In this document: positions 5,732 through 5,825 of the stretch, in pieces
How the letters are laid out: the number at the start of each line of letters is the position of its first letter
Position numbering within the stretch: position 1 is the stretch's first letter
Assembly: GCA_910586405.1 (NCBI GenBank)
Contig: CAJUII010000150.1
Location: forward strand, 1 to 5,825
Source: an uncultured Lachnospiraceae bacterium
GTDB taxonomy: Bacteria; Bacillota; Clostridia; Lachnospirales; Lachnospiraceae
Direction of reading: 5' to 3'
Length of the DNA stretch: 5,825 nucleotides
Notes under the pieces: model-generated
Told to the model about the DNA's origin: nothing
Databases searched by the model: none
The model's input: only the letters and a program-made list of their open reading frames with translations
Translations under genes and position numbers: made by a program

Positions 5732-5825
5732 ATGCTTCGAATCGGAATATGTGATGACGCCGCAGACGCGAGAGACGCACTGCGCATACAGCTTGAAAAG
5801 ATATTAAATGAGGAAAAAGAGCAGA
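5732..5825 (+). CDS. Response regulator receiver N-terminus, probably LytTR/AgrA-type (3' end outside window)
   Basis: ATG 5732 is preceded by AAAGGGGG with five bases of spacing, a strong ribosome site. The 31 visible residues begin MLRIGICDDAADARDALRIQ. They contain strand 1 (LRIGIC) and the acidic pair D8-D9 that helps bind Mg2+ in receiver domains, followed by helix 1. The M-x-R-I-x-I-C-D-D opening is the style of AgrA/LytTR response regulators of Clostridia; the phosphorylated Asp and output domain lie outside. It would act in the cytoplasm, activated by a sensor kinase probably encoded next. Its head-to-head position with the BceAB-like operon suggests that it controls or responds to that transporter. 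The LytTR assignment is a style-based inference; other receiver proteins remain possible. Confidence 0.8.
   Translation, partial: MLRIGICDDAADARDALRIQLEKILNEEKEQ

Overview
The window looks like chromosome of a low-to-mid GC Gram-positive anaerobe of the Clostridia, most likely a gut Lachnospiraceae-type organism. The grounds are the repetitive Tyr/Gly/Thr-rich surface protein, strong GGAGG-type ribosome sites, a LytTR/AgrA-type response regulator and a BceAB/FtsX-type ABC exporter. No RNA gene, CRISPR array, complete insertion sequence or origin was seen. The assignment is inference from gene style; no species can be named.

Layout. (1) Positions 1-1452, + strand: the 3' part of a large repeat-built extracellular protein, ending in a perfect hairpin terminator (1501-1536) that also works on the opposite strand. 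(2) Positions 1519-2126, - strand: a hypothetical gene whose 5' end appears broken by a one-base frameshift. (3) Positions 2182-2358, - strand: a 58-codon gene in an AT-rich islet (about 35% GC), preceded by a region of inverted repeats. A 20-base exact repeat lies at 1551-1570 inside the hypothetical gene and again at 2482-2501, just after the ABC permease. (4) Positions 2510-5379, - strand: a two-gene ABC transporter operon, ATPase then a 10-TM permease with a large extracellular domain, the genes overlapping by ATGA. (5) Positions 5380-5731: a divergent intergenic region with a long inverted repeat over the likely ABC promoter, tandem repeats in the leader and a pair of 12-base direct repeats. 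(6) Positions 5732-5825, + strand: the N-terminus of a response regulator that runs off the window.

How the parts may work together. The ABC pair resembles the peptide-antibiotic detoxification or sensing exporters (BceAB, VraFG type), in which the extracellular domain of the permease meets the ligand. It sits head to head with a response regulator. A sensor kinase would be expected beyond the right edge. The divergent arrangement suggests a stress-sensing and resistance or peptide-export module. The inverted repeat over the ABC promoter suggests a dimeric DNA-binding regulator. The left half (surface protein, hypothetical gene, small gene) is probably unrelated and shows signs of rearrangement. 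No wholly new system can be demonstrated here. The best leads are the operator-like element, the repeat pair around the AT-rich islet and the unlisted small gene.
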